Below, one piece after another: positions 36,400 to 45,152 of a DNA stretch of 64,000 bases (position 1 is its first letter; each line of letters starts with the position of its first letter). A program made the position numbers and the translations under genes. Source of the DNA: Phytohabitans rumicis (GTDB lineage: Bacteria; Actinomycetota; Actinomycetes; Mycobacteriales; Micromonosporaceae); contig NZ_BLPG01000001.1 of NCBI RefSeq assembly GCF_011764445.1, forward strand, positions 372,001 through 436,000, given 5' to 3'. The notes under the pieces are model-generated. The model saw only the letters and a program-made list of their open reading frames with translations. It was not told the origin of the DNA and did not search any database.

Positions 36400-37099
36400 C
36401 CTCGACGACCTCGTCGACCGCATGGCGCGGCGCGAGGTGACCGCCCACTTCCTCGTCCCGGCGGACCAGCCGCCCGGCGTGATCCGGCCGCCGGCGCCGG
36501 CGCTGGCCGTACGCGTCCGGGCCTGTTCGGCCTGCGGTGCCGACGCCGCCACGTTCGCCGCGAGCGGTACCCCGCTGCCGTTCGCGCACTGGCTGGCGGA
36601 ACCGGACGACGGCGCGCCCAGCGCGTTGCCGACGCTGACCGTGCTGGGCTGCGAGTGGTTCGCGCCCCGGGCGGTCCTCGCCGTGGCCGTGGCGCTGGAC
36701 CGGTACGACGGCGCGGCGACCGCCGCGTTCCGCAGCCGCGCGGTGGCCCTGACCGACCTCGGCGTCGGGCCGGACGCCGCCCCGACCGCGACGGCGCTCG
36801 CGCTGCTGGAAGCGGCGGAGCGCTGGGTGGACGCGGTCGCGGCCGGCGTGGCACCCGCGGCCTTCGCCGAGGCGCTCGCCGCGCCGGATCCGGCGCCCCG
36901 CGGGGCGGTCGTGCCGGCGGCCAGCCGGGCGGTCTCGACCGGGCTGGACTGGACGGCGCACCGGGACCTGCTGACGCCCGGCTTCCTCGGCCCGCACCCC
37001 CGGGGCCCGCGGCTGACCCGGATGAACGACGCCTACCTGACGGCGCGGCGGGTCGCCGCGGAGCTCGCCCTGGCCGGGGACGCCACGTGCCCGGCGTGA
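36359..37099 (+). CDS. Unknown cluster protein
   Basis: A 246-residue protein that I do not recognise. It begins MTAPTRPIPLTDPDLDDLVDRMARREVTAHFLVP and contains VRACSACGADAATFAASGTPLPFAHWL and SALPTLTVLGCEWFAPRAVLAVAVALDRYDG. The C-terminus (GFLGPHPRGPRLTRMNDAYLTARRVAAELAL) is helical. Two Cys in CSAC could bind metal. The start lies inside the preceding gene (41-nt overlap) and the end overlaps the condensation-domain gene, so it is cotranslated with both. Carrier-like, accessory or small catalytic roles are all possible. Confidence 0.6.
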   Translation: MTAPTRPIPLTDPDLDDLVDRMARREVTAHFLVPADQPPGVIRPPAPALAVRVRACSACGADAATFAASGTPLPFAHWLAEPDDGAPSALPTLTVLGCEWFAPRAVLAVAVALDRYDGAATAAFRSRAVALTDLGVGPDAAPTATALALLEAAERWVDAVAAGVAPAAFAEALAAPDPAPRGAVVPAASRAVSTGLDWTAHRDLLTPGFLGPHPRGPRLTRMNDAYLTARRVAAELALAGDATCPA

Positions 37100-38517
37100 T
37101 CGAGCAGGTCCGGTGGCGCCGCGTCCCGTTCGCCGGGTCCCGGGCCGGGACGGCGGCCCCGACGTGGGGTCAGCGGCTGGTCGACCGGGACATCCGCCGG
37201 ATGCCGCCGGGGACCCCGTACAACGTCACGCAGGTGGTGCTGGTCCCCGCGGGCCTGAGCGTCGAGGACGTGTGCGCCGTGCTGGCCACGGTGGTCAGCC
37301 GGTACGAGGCGCTGCGGACGCTGTTCCACGGCACCGCCGAAGGGCTGGTCCAGCAGGTGCGCCAGGCCGGGCACGTCGAGGTGGGCGTCTGGGATGGCAG
37401 CGGGTCGGGCGCCGGGTTCGCCGAAGCCGCCCACCTGCTGGACACCGAGTTGGAGGCCACCCGCTTCGCCCACGGGCGGGACGTGCCGACCCGCGCGGTC
37501 GTCTGTGTCGACCGGGGCGTACCGGTGGTGTTGATCGTGTGCCTCGCCCATCTCGCGGCCGACCTGCGCAGTACCCGGCTGGTCGGGGAGGTCCTCGCCG
37601 AGCTGCTGAGCGCCCGTGCCAAGGGCGAACAGGAGCCGCCCGCGCCGCCGATGGTGCAGCCCGTCGACCTGGCGGCCTTCGAGGCCACACCGCGTGGCCA
37701 GGCGATGAGCGAGGCCGCCGTGGGGTTCCTGCGCCGCCAGGTGACCGGCGCTCCGATGTGGACCTTCCCGGTCGTGGCCGAGCCGGCCGGCCCGACCCAC
37801 TGGCGGGGCGGGCTGCTGTCCGCCGCGACCGAGCCGGCCCTGCGCACGCTGTCCGCCCGGTACCGGGCCAGCGGATCCACCATCGCACTGGCCGCGACCG
37901 CGGCGCTGATCGGTGCGGTGACCGGCGCCCGTCGGTGCACCTTGCTGATGGTGCTGGGCAACCGCAACACCGCCGAGCTGCGCCAGTCGGTCGGCACGCT
38001 GACCCAGCACGTTCCCGCGCAGATCGATCTGACCGGGCCGACCTTCACGGACCTGGTGCGAACGTGCTGGTCCGCGGCCATGCGAGCCATCCGGCACGGC
38101 CGCTTCGACCCGGTCGCCGGGTGGGCGGCACTGGACGAGGTCACCCGCGAGCGCGGCGGTGAGCCCGAGGCCGTCCGCACGTTCTTCAACGACATGCGCG
38201 GGCCGGCGCCCGACGGTGGGCTCGCCGATGTCGCATCCCTGCGGGCCGCGGCCGGACGGTCGGAGTTCACCTGGGACTACCGCCGCGACGGCGGTGGCGC
38301 GTTCTTCATGGAGCTCGGCGAGGTGTTCGGCCGTCCCGGCACGCTGCGCTGGTCGCTGTTCGCCGACACCCGCCGGCTGCCGCCGCCGGTGATTCACGGC
38401 GTGCTGGTCGGGGTCGAGCGCCTGTTGGTCGAGCTGGTCGCGGGCGAGGTGGCGCTCACCGACGTGGCCAGGATCGCCGGGCTGCCGGTGCCGCCCGGCG
38501 CCGGGTCGGCCTCCTGA
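37087..38517 (+). CDS. Stand-alone NRPS-type condensation domain protein
   Basis: About 476 residues, one condensation-domain unit without A or PCP domains. It has N-terminal RRMPPGTPYNVTQVVLVPAGLSVEDVCAVLATVVSRYEALRTLFHG. The active-site motif appears as AHLAADL in place of HHxxxDG: the second His and the Asp are kept, the first His and the Gly are not. Later motifs include LMVLGNRNTAELRQSVGTLTQHVPAQIDL and FFNDMRGPAP. The GTG start at 37087 follows GGGGA. It could form an amide or ester between a carrier-bound acyl or aminoacyl group and the aminocyclitol. Confidence 0.8.
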   Translation: MPGVIEQVRWRRVPFAGSRAGTAAPTWGQRLVDRDIRRMPPGTPYNVTQVVLVPAGLSVEDVCAVLATVVSRYEALRTLFHGTAEGLVQQVRQAGHVEVGVWDGSGSGAGFAEAAHLLDTELEATRFAHGRDVPTRAVVCVDRGVPVVLIVCLAHLAADLRSTRLVGEVLAELLSARAKGEQEPPAPPMVQPVDLAAFEATPRGQAMSEAAVGFLRRQVTGAPMWTFPVVAEPAGPTHWRGGLLSAATEPALRTLSARYRASGSTIALAATAALIGAVTGARRCTLLMVLGNRNTAELRQSVGTLTQHVPAQIDLTGPTFTDLVRTCWSAAMRAIRHGRFDPVAGWAALDEVTRERGGEPEAVRTFFNDMRGPAPDGGLADVASLRAAAGRSEFTWDYRRDGGGAFFMELGEVFGRPGTLRWSLFADTRRLPPPVIHGVLVGVERLLVELVAGEVALTDVARIAGLPVPPGAGSAS

Positions 38518-40585
38518 TCCGCGGCCAGCGCCGCGCGCCGCCGGGCGCCGCCGCGCAGGCCCGGCCACCAGGCGGCCCGGCCGAGAATCGTCATGAACGC
38601 CGGCACCAGCAGCATCCGGACGATGGTGGCGTCGATCGCCACGGCGAGGACCAGGCCCAGACCGACCTCCTTGATCGGGGCGAACCCGCCGGTCATGAAC
38701 CCGGCGAACGCCACCATCAGCAGCAACGCCGCCGCCGTCACGATGCCGCCACTGCGCCGCAGCCCGTCACGGACCGCGAGGTCGGACGGCGCGCCGGCCA
38801 GCCATCGCTCCCGGATCCGGGACATCACGAACACCTCGTAGTCCGTCGACAGGCCGAACGCGATGGCGGCGACCACCACCGGCACGGTCAGGTCGATCCC
38901 GTCGAGGTCGCTCGCGTTGAACAGGCCGGCCAGGTGCCCCTGCTGGAATACCCACACCACGACGCCGAACGCCGCGCCGAGGCTGAGTAGGTTCGTCAGC
39001 ACGGCCTTGACCGGGATCAGCAGCGAACCGGTGAACAGGAACAGCAGCAGGAACGTCGCCAGCACCACCACGCCGGCGGCGTACGGCCCCCGGGCCCGCA
39101 GTTGGTCCTTGTAGTCCACCAAGCGAGCCGCGTCGCCGGTGACCAGTACCGGGAACGGCGCGTCCAGCGCGCGGATCCGCTCGACCGCCCGCCCGGTCTC
39201 CGGGCTGCTCGTCGGGTGTTCCGGCGTGGCCTGCAGGACGGTCAGGCCGCCGCCGGTCCGGCCGCTGTGCACCGCGGCGACGCCCGGCACGGCGCCGATC
39301 TCGTTCGCGAAGGTGGCCAGTCGCGGGTCGTCCGGCGCGGCCGTCACGACCACCGTCACGGCGCTCGGCCCACCCAGGTCCGGGAAGTGCTCGGCCAGCG
39401 CGTCGGCCAGTTGACGGGTCTGGCTGCCGGCCGGCAGCGACTTCGGGTTGCTGGTGTCCAGGCGGGTGCCGGCGGCCGGCAGGGCCAGCACCAGGAGCCC
39501 GGCCACGACGGCGAGCGTGACCAGCACGGGCGCGCGCTGCACGCCGCGTGCCACCAGGGCGAAGGCACGGCCCGGCCCTGCACCCGCCGCACCGGCTTGA
39601 TCCGCCGGCCGAACAAGCGCAGCAGCGCGGGCAGCAGGGTGATCGCCGCCAGCATGTCGATGACGACGACGGCGGCACCCGCCAGCCCGATCGACCGCAG
39701 GAACGGGTCTTCGAAGACCAGGAGGCTGGCCAGGCTGACCGCGACCGTCAGCCCGGAGAAGACGATGGTGCGGCCGGCGCGTTCGGTGGCCCGCCGCAGA
39801 GCCTCGTCGAAGTCCTCGACGGTGGCCCGTTCCTCGCGGAACCGGCTGACCATCAGCAGGGCGTAGTCCACGCCGAGCCCGATGGCCAGCATCGTGGTGA
39901 CCTGGATCGCGTAGATCGACACGTCGGTGACGAAGCTCAACCCCAGCAACGCGGTGAACGTGCCGCCCACGCCGACCATGGCGATCAGCAGCGGCATCCC
40001 CGCCGCCAGCAGCGAGCCGAACACGATCAGCAGCAGGATCAGCAGCAGCGGCGCGGAGATGATCTCGGCGCGGCGAGTGTCCGATGTGGCCTGTTCGTTG
40101 AACTCCGCGTCGGTCAGCGGCCCGCCGGAGACGGCCACCGTGACGCCGGCGGTGTCGCCGATGTCCCGGATCCGATCGGCGACCCGGTTGGCCAGCAGGT
40201 CGCCCTGGTGTTCCAGCTCGACGTCGAGGACCACCGCCCGCCCGTCCGGCGCCGCCGGGGCGGTCGGGCCGAACGGCTCGGAGACGGCGACCACGCCGGG
40301 GATCACCCGCAGGTCGGTGACGGCCGCCTCGACGGCGGTCCGGAACGCCGGGGTACTGGCCGGCGGCCCGGACACCACGGCGGTGATCACCGGGGGTGCG
40401 AGCTTGGCGTCACCCAGGGCTTCGGCGCCGCGTTGGGCCTCGCTGCCGGGGACGGTCCCCACCGTGGTGGTCATGCGCGCGAACACCGCGTTGCCGAGGG
40501 TGAACCCGGCGACGGTGATGAGCAGCCACACGACCAGGACGGCGATGGGATGCCGCCGCCCGGCGCCGGTGATGAAGCGGATCAT
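38394..40585 (-). CDS. MMPL-family RND transporter (one frameshift)
   Basis: About 730 residues once a single-base deletion near 39576-39578 is repaired. Typical two-half MMPL architecture: helix HPIAVLVVWLLITVAGFTLG, a periplasmic loop, helices including VTTMLAIGLGVDYALLMVSRFREER, then in the second frame TLAVVAGLLVLALPAAGTRLDTSNPKSLP and VVAAIAFGLSTDYEVFVMSRIRERWLAG (GxxxDY motifs). Proton-driven export of lipids or lipophilic compounds is the family role, consistent with an acylated product. The ATG follows GAGGAG. The 3' end overlaps the convergent condensation-domain gene by 124 nt, which is unusual and may reflect a further error near its stop. Confidence 0.85.
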
Positions 40586-40694
40586 GGCGATCTCCTCGAG
40601 CGGGGGCAGTGTCGAGTTCATCGTCACCACCCGGTCGTGGAAAGGGATCGCCAGCGCGGGGGAATCCGCCCCTCAGCACAGCGGGGGAGTTCGG

Positions 40695-40808
40695 CTATGG
40701 AGATTTGAGATCAGGTACAGGTTCAAGATCGAGTTCTGAGCTACCGCGACGCCCGTCGCGGTCCAAACCGTCGCTCCCGCGGCCGCACCCTCCGCGCTCC
40801 ACAATCGA
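40695..40808 (-). repeat. Dispersed 115-bp intergenic repeat, copy 2
   Basis: Reverse-complement match to 16057-16171, including the identical core CGCGGTAGCTCAGAACTCG and the ends TCGATTGTGGA and CTCCATAG. In both cases the CTCCATAG end points toward a minus-strand or plus-strand gene start region rather than lying in coding DNA. Function unknown. Confidence 0.75.
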
Positions 40809-40824
40809 TCAAGGCTTTCTGCGT

Positions 40825-40883
40825 CGATCAAGGGCGAATGGTCGTGGATGGGAGATCGAACCACGACCATTCGCCCTTGATCG
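40825..40883. terminator. 23-bp perfect hairpin after the response-regulator gene
   Basis: The arm at 40825-40847 (CGATCAAGGGCGAATGGTCG plus TGG) is exactly complementary to 40861-40883 around a 13-nt loop, 7 nt beyond the response-regulator stop. It is the strongest inverted repeat in the window and probably terminates the two-component operon. A related CGATCAAGG starts at 40805, inside the end of the repeat element. Confidence 0.7.
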
Positions 40884-40890
40884 GCGGGCG

Positions 40891-41565
40891 CTAGTCCGGG
40901 TCGGCGCCGGGGGCGACCACCCCGGACTCGTACGCGAAGACCACCGCCTGGACGCGGTCGCGCAGGCCGAGCTTGGACAGCACGTTGCTCACGTGCGTCT
41001 TGACCGTGTGGTCGCTGACCGTGAGCTGCGCGGCTATCTCGGCGTTGGACAGCCCTCGGGCCAGCAGCCGCAGCGTCTCGACCTCCCGGGTGGTCAGCTC
41101 GGCCAGCCGGGCGGGCGGGCGCAGCACCGCGTGCGGGCGGCGCATCAGGTCCTCGATGAGCCGGCGGGTGACCGTGGGGGCCAGCAGCGCCTCGCCCCGG
41201 GCGACCACCCGCACCGCCTCCACCAGCTCGGCGCGGCAGATGGTCTTGAGCAGGAATCCGTTGGCGCCGGCGCGCAACGCGTCGTACACGTGCTCGTCCA
41301 GGTCGAAGGTGGTCAGCACGAGCACCTTGGCGTCGGTCAGGTGGCAGATCCGTTTGGTCGCCTCGACGCCGTCCATGACCTCCATCCGGACGTCCATCAC
41401 CACCACGTCGGGGCGCAGGCTCACCGCCAGTTCCACCGCTTGCGCGCCGTCGGCCGCCTCGCCGACCACGCTGATGTCGGGCTCGGCGTCGAGGATCATG
41501 ATGAAGCCGCTGCGGACCAGCGCCTGGTCGTCCACGACCAGCACCCGGATCGGTGGGTCCGACAC
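40891..41565 (-). CDS. NarL/FixJ-type response regulator
   Basis: A 224-residue protein. The receiver domain has IRVLVVDDQALVRSGF (acidic pair DD), phospho-Asp in DVVVMDVRM (~54), Thr in VLVLTTFD and Lys in GFLLKT. The LuxR helix-turn-helix is LTTREVETLRLLARGLSNAEIAAQLTVSDHTVKTHVSNVLSKLGLRDR. It lies 22 nt after the histidine kinase gene in a two-gene operon. It may control the surrounding biosynthetic genes, or may be an independent two-component system at this locus. Confidence 0.93.
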   Translation of the reverse strand: MSDPPIRVLVVDDQALVRSGFIMILDAEPDISVVGEAADGAQAVELAVSLRPDVVVMDVRMEVMDGVEATKRICHLTDAKVLVLTTFDLDEHVYDALRAGANGFLLKTICRAELVEAVRVVARGEALLAPTVTRRLIEDLMRRPHAVLRPPARLAELTTREVETLRLLARGLSNAEIAAQLTVSDHTVKTHVSNVLSKLGLRDRVQAVVFAYESGVVAPGADPD

Positions 41566-41587
41566 GCCGTGCTCCTCCCCGGTCGGC

Positions 41588-42748
41588 CTACTGCGTGGGC
41601 AGGGTCGCGGCGACGGTGAAGCCGCGCCCGCCGGCCCCTGTCCCGGCGCGGAGCGTACCCCCGCACGCGGTCACCCGCTCGCGCATGCCGATTATCCCGT
41701 ACCCACCGGCCCGCGGCTGGGTCGCGCCTTGCCCGTCGTCGGTCACCTCGACGTTCACCTCGCGCTGCCCGTACCGGACCTGGACCCGCAGCGCGGTGGC
41801 GTTGGCGTGCTTGATGGTGTTGGTGATCGCCTCCTGGACGAGGCGGTAGACGGCGACGTCCACCTCGTCCGGCACCGGACGCTGGCGCCCGTGGCGCTCG
41901 ACGCCGGCCCGCAGGTTGACCGCGCGCGCCTCGTCGAGGAGCCGCTCCAGGTCCGCGATGCCCGGCTGGCCGGCCGGCGGCCCATCCTGCTCGGGCGAGC
42001 GCAGCGCGGCCAGCGAGCGGCGCAGTTGGAGGATCGCCTCCCGCCCGCTGTCGGCGATCACGCCGAACGCCTCCTCGGCCAGTCGGGGGTCCTTGCGTAC
42101 GGCGACCGGTCCCGCCTCGGCCTGCACGACCATGACGGCGACGGTGTGGGCGACGATGTCGTGCACCTCCCGCGCCACCTGGTTGCGTTCCCGCGCGGCG
42201 GCGGCGGCCCGCTCCTCCTCCTGCCGGGCCGCCCGCTCCTCGAGCATGCTGATGTGCGCCCGGCGGGCCCGCGCCCCCGTGCCGAGGCCGTACGCCGCCA
42301 CGTACGCCATCCCGACGTACCCGAATGAGGCCGGCCCCTCGGCCGGCAACAGCAGCGAGAGGACCACCGCGACCGACTGCACGGCCATCGCCACGAGCCG
42401 CCACGGCGCCGGGCTGAGCGCGGCGAAGGTGTACGTGGCGACCAGCGACCCGAACGGCAGGGGCGGCAACCGGTGCACCATGGCCAGCCCGCTGGTGGCC
42501 GTACCGACGATGAGCGCCACCAGCAGTGGCCAGCGCCGGCGCCAGAACAGCGGCACCGACGCGAACGTCGCGAGCAGCAGATGCCACCACGAGCCGGAAG
42601 CGGAGACCAGCAGCGGCGCCACCGAGGCGCACAGCACCGCGACCGCGATGAACCCGTCGACCAGGGACGGCGCGGGCCGGGGCAGCCGGTCCAGCCAGGA
42701 GCGCACGCTGTTCAGTATGCCGTCCGCGGCCGTGCCGGCCCGGGTCAT
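41588..42748 (-). CDS. Sensor histidine kinase (DesK/NarX type)
   Basis: About 386 residues. N-terminal membrane segments (VDGFIAVAVLCASVAPLLVS, WHLLLATFASVPLFW, LLVALIVGTATSGLAMV, LVAMAVQSVAVVLSLLLP and a further one) precede a HisKA_3 dimerisation domain with the phospho-His in RNQVAREVHDIVAHTVAVMVVQ. The ATPase domain contains LVQEAITNTIKHANATALRVQV (N box) and the G-box GYGIIGMRERV. The ATG at 42748 is preferred over an upstream in-frame GTG. It is the partner of the adjacent response regulator and divergent from inositol-phosphate synthase. Confidence 0.92.
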   Translation of the reverse strand: MTRAGTAADGILNSVRSWLDRLPRPAPSLVDGFIAVAVLCASVAPLLVSASGSWWHLLLATFASVPLFWRRRWPLLVALIVGTATSGLAMVHRLPPLPFGSLVATYTFAALSPAPWRLVAMAVQSVAVVLSLLLPAEGPASFGYVGMAYVAAYGLGTGARARRAHISMLEERAARQEEERAAAAARERNQVAREVHDIVAHTVAVMVVQAEAGPVAVRKDPRLAEEAFGVIADSGREAILQLRRSLAALRSPEQDGPPAGQPGIADLERLLDEARAVNLRAGVERHGRQRPVPDEVDVAVYRLVQEAITNTIKHANATALRVQVRYGQREVNVEVTDDGQGATQPRAGGYGIIGMRERVTACGGTLRAGTGAGGRGFTVAATLPTQ

Positions 42749-42846
42749 CTGGGCGCCCGTACGGTCCACGTCTGGTTTAGGACATCGATCTGGCCCGTGA
42801 TATCGCGCCCGCATTGGATGGATGTACCAACCATAAGGAGGATCAC

Positions 42847-43926
42847 GTGGGCACAGTCCGCGTTGCGATCGCCGGTATCGGCAACTGCGCCGCGTCGCTG
42901 GTGCAGGGGGTGGAGTACTACCGGACCGCGAACCCGGCCAGCCGGGTGCCCGGCTTGATGCACGTGACCTTCGGCGATTACCACGTCGGCGACGTCGAGT
43001 TCGTCGCCGCGTTCGATGTGGACGCGAAGAAGGTCGGGCGGGACGTCTCCGATGCCATCGGCGCCAGCAACAACAACACCATCAAGTTCTGCGACGTGCC
43101 ACCGCTCGACGTGCCGGTGCAGCGCGGCCCGACACTCGACGGCCTCGGCCTGTACTACCGGGAGATGATCGACGAGTCGGACGAGGACGCGGTGGACGTG
43201 GTGCGCGCCCTGCGCGGGTCCGGCGCCGACGTCCTGGTGTCGTACCTGCCGGTCGGCTCGGAAGCGGCGAGCCGGTTCTACGCGACGTGCGCGCTGGAGG
43301 CCCGGGTGGCGTACGTCAACGCGCTGCCGGTGTTCATCGCCTCCGACCCGGTGTGGGCCGCCAAGTTCACCGACGCCGGCGTGCCGATCGTCGGCGACGA
43401 CATCAAGTCGCAAGTGGGCGCGACCATCACGCACCGCGTGCTCGCCAAGCTGTTCGAGGATCGCGGCGTGCAACTGGACCGCACGTACCAGCTGAACTTC
43501 GGCGGCAACATGGACTTCATGAACATGCTGGAGCGCACCCGGCTGGTCTCCAAGAAGATCTCCAAGACCCAGTCGGTGACCTCCCAGATCCCGCGCGAGC
43601 TGGCCGCCGGCGACGTGCACATCGGGCCGAGCGACTACGTGCCGTTCCTGCACGACCGCAAGCACGCCCTGGTACGCCTGGAGGGCCGCGGCTTCGGCGA
43701 CGTGCCGTTGCTGCTGGAGTACAAGCTCGAGGTCTGGGATTCGCCGAACTCCGCGGGCATCATCATCGACGCGGTACGCGCGGCCAAGATCGCGCTGGAC
43801 CGGGGCATCGGTGGGCCGATCCTGTCCGCTTCCTCGTACTTCATGAAGTCGCCGCCGCAGCAGTACGACGACGCGACGGCGCGGGACGCGGTCGAGCGGT
43901 TCATCCGCGGCGAGGTGGAGCGCTGA
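42847..43926 (+). CDS. ino1: Inositol-3-phosphate synthase
   Basis: A 359-residue actinobacterial-type enzyme that turns glucose 6-phosphate into inositol 3-phosphate with NAD. Motifs: nucleotide-binding [64 protein letters not shown] and [25 protein letters not shown]. The GTG start follows AAGGAGG. Together with the phosphatase at 60035 it gives free myo-inositol, a precursor for an aminocyclitol via the dehydrogenase and aminotransferase at 57461-59855. A housekeeping role in inositol lipids or mycothiol cannot be excluded. Confidence 0.95.
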   Translation: MGTVRVAIAGIGNCAASLVQGVEYYRTANPASRVPGLMHVTFGDYHVGDVEFVAAFDVDAKKVGRDVSDAIGASNNNTIKFCDVPPLDVPVQRGPTLDGLGLYYREMIDESDEDAVDVVRALRGSGADVLVSYLPVGSEAASRFYATCALEARVAYVNALPVFIASDPVWAAKFTDAGVPIVGDDIKSQVGATITHRVLAKLFEDRGVQLDRTYQLNFGGNMDFMNMLERTRLVSKKISKTQSVTSQIPRELAAGDVHIGPSDYVPFLHDRKHALVRLEGRGFGDVPLLLEYKLEVWDSPNSAGIIIDAVRAAKIALDRGIGGPILSASSYFMKSPPQQYDDATARDAVERFIRGEVER

Positions 43927-43936
43927 TCCACCGCGC

Positions 43937-43985
43937 CGGCCCGGCCAGCGGGATCGTTCACACATCGATCCCACCGGCCGGGCCG
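43937..43985. terminator. Strong stem-loop between ino1 and the acyl-CoA dehydrogenase operon
   Basis: Two stacked stems: CGGCCCGGCC pairs with GGCCGGGCCG (10 bp) and GGGATCG with CGATCCC (7 bp), separated by a 3x3 internal loop, with a 9-nt apical loop. It lies between convergent stops, so it likely ends both the ino1 transcript and the 15.9-kb minus-strand operon. Confidence 0.75.
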
Positions 43986-43991
43986 CTGCTG

Positions 43992-45152
43992 TCAGCCACG
44001 GTTGAGCTTGCCCTGCACCAGCCCTTGGAAGACGTTGAGCCGCTGGATGTTGCCGGTGCCCTCCATGAACTCCACACCGCGGGCGTCGCGCACGAGCTTG
44101 TCCAGCATCGGGTGCGCCAGCCGGGCCCCGGCGCCGAAGAACTCCAGCGCCTCCAGCGTCACCTCCTCGGCCAGCCGCGCCGCGCGCGCCTTCGCCGCGG
44201 AGGCGACGTACCCGTTGGTGGGTTGGGCGTCGACCGTCGCGGCGGCCTGGTGAATGAGCTGGCGTACGCCGTCGATCCGCCGGCCGGTGCGCTCCCAGCG
44301 CAGCCGCTCCCAGGTGCGCAGTTCGCGCCGGTTGGCGGCCACGTACTCGTGTGCCGCCCGCGCGACGCCGAGGGCGATGGCCGCGACGCCGGGGCGCAGC
44401 CGGTTGAACATCTGCACGCCGCTCCACACGCCTCGGCGGGTGGGGCTGAGGTGCCGGCCGAGCACCCGGTTGGCCGGCACCGGCACGCCGTCGAGGGTGA
44501 CCGCGCAGATCTGGGCTCCGCGCAGCCCGACGGTGGGTATCGGTTCGGCCTTGAACCCGGCCGCGTCCGTCTCGACGAACACGGCCGCGGCACCCAGCGG
44601 GCCGGGCCGGTCGCGGGCGAAGACGACGCCGACCTGTGCCCGCGCCGCGTTGCCGATGTACCGCTTGGCGCCCCGCAGGACCAACCCGTCGCCGTCCGGC
44701 GCCGGGGCCAGCGCGGTTTGCATGGCGGCGGCGTCGGAGCCGCGGTCGGGCTCGGTGAGCGCGAAGAACGTCCAGGTCGGCGCCGCCAGCAGGCGCCCGT
44801 AGAACCACGCCTTTTGCTCGTCGTCGGCCAGCAGGTCGACCAGGACTCCGGACAGCGAGGCGCCCGGCGCGGCGAGCAGCATCCCGGCGTCACCGCTGGC
44901 GATCTCCTCGGCGAAGACGGCCCGCTCCAGGGCCGACATGCCGTAGAACCGGTGGCCGTCGACGACCACCGGGTTGGGGTTGTAGGCAGGCGGGATGAGC
45001 ATGCTCGCCAGATGCCGGACGGGCGGCAGGTCGAGGTGCCGGTGGATCGCGTCCGGATCGGCGTCCAGCTCCAGGGCGGCGGCGCGCAGCTCGCCCGTCC
45101 AGTCGCGGGCGTGCTGGCGAGCCGTGCGCAGCCGGTCATCGAGTTCAAACAT
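43992..45152 (-). CDS. Acyl-CoA dehydrogenase family protein (catalytically complete)
   Basis: A 386-residue flavoprotein. It has ACAD middle-domain motif FFALTEPDRGSDAAAMQT, LRGAKRYIGNAARA (flavin/substrate loop), and C-terminal ARGVEFMEGTGNIQRLNVFQGL, where the Glu of MEGTGNIQR is the family's catalytic base. It should introduce an alpha,beta double bond into an acyl thioester, here perhaps a carrier-protein-bound chain. It is the last gene of the minus-strand biosynthetic operon; its start overlaps the preceding gene by 8 nt. Confidence 0.9.
   Translation of the reverse strand: MFELDDRLRTARQHARDWTGELRAAALELDADPDAIHRHLDLPPVRHLASMLIPPAYNPNPVVVDGHRFYGMSALERAVFAEEIASGDAGMLLAAPGASLSGVLVDLLADDEQKAWFYGRLLAAPTWTFFALTEPDRGSDAAAMQTALAPAPDGDGLVLRGAKRYIGNAARAQVGVVFARDRPGPLGAAAVFVETDAAGFKAEPIPTVGLRGAQICAVTLDGVPVPANRVLGRHLSPTRRGVWSGVQMFNRLRPGVAAIALGVARAAHEYVAANRRELRTWERLRWERTGRRIDGVRQLIHQAAATVDAQPTNGYVASAAKARAARLAEEVTLEALEFFGAGARLAHPMLDKLVRDARGVEFMEGTGNIQRLNVFQGLVQGKLNRG

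Larger units (their letters stand above)
40586..40890. other. Gene-free stretch with repeat copy 2 and a long hairpin
   Basis: 305 nt between the MMPL start and the response-regulator stop. It contains the dispersed repeat (40695-40808) and the 23-bp hairpin (40825-40883). No coding sequence is evident. The MMPL promoter should lie at the left side, just above 40585, but no clear -10/-35 is recognised. Confidence 0.6.
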
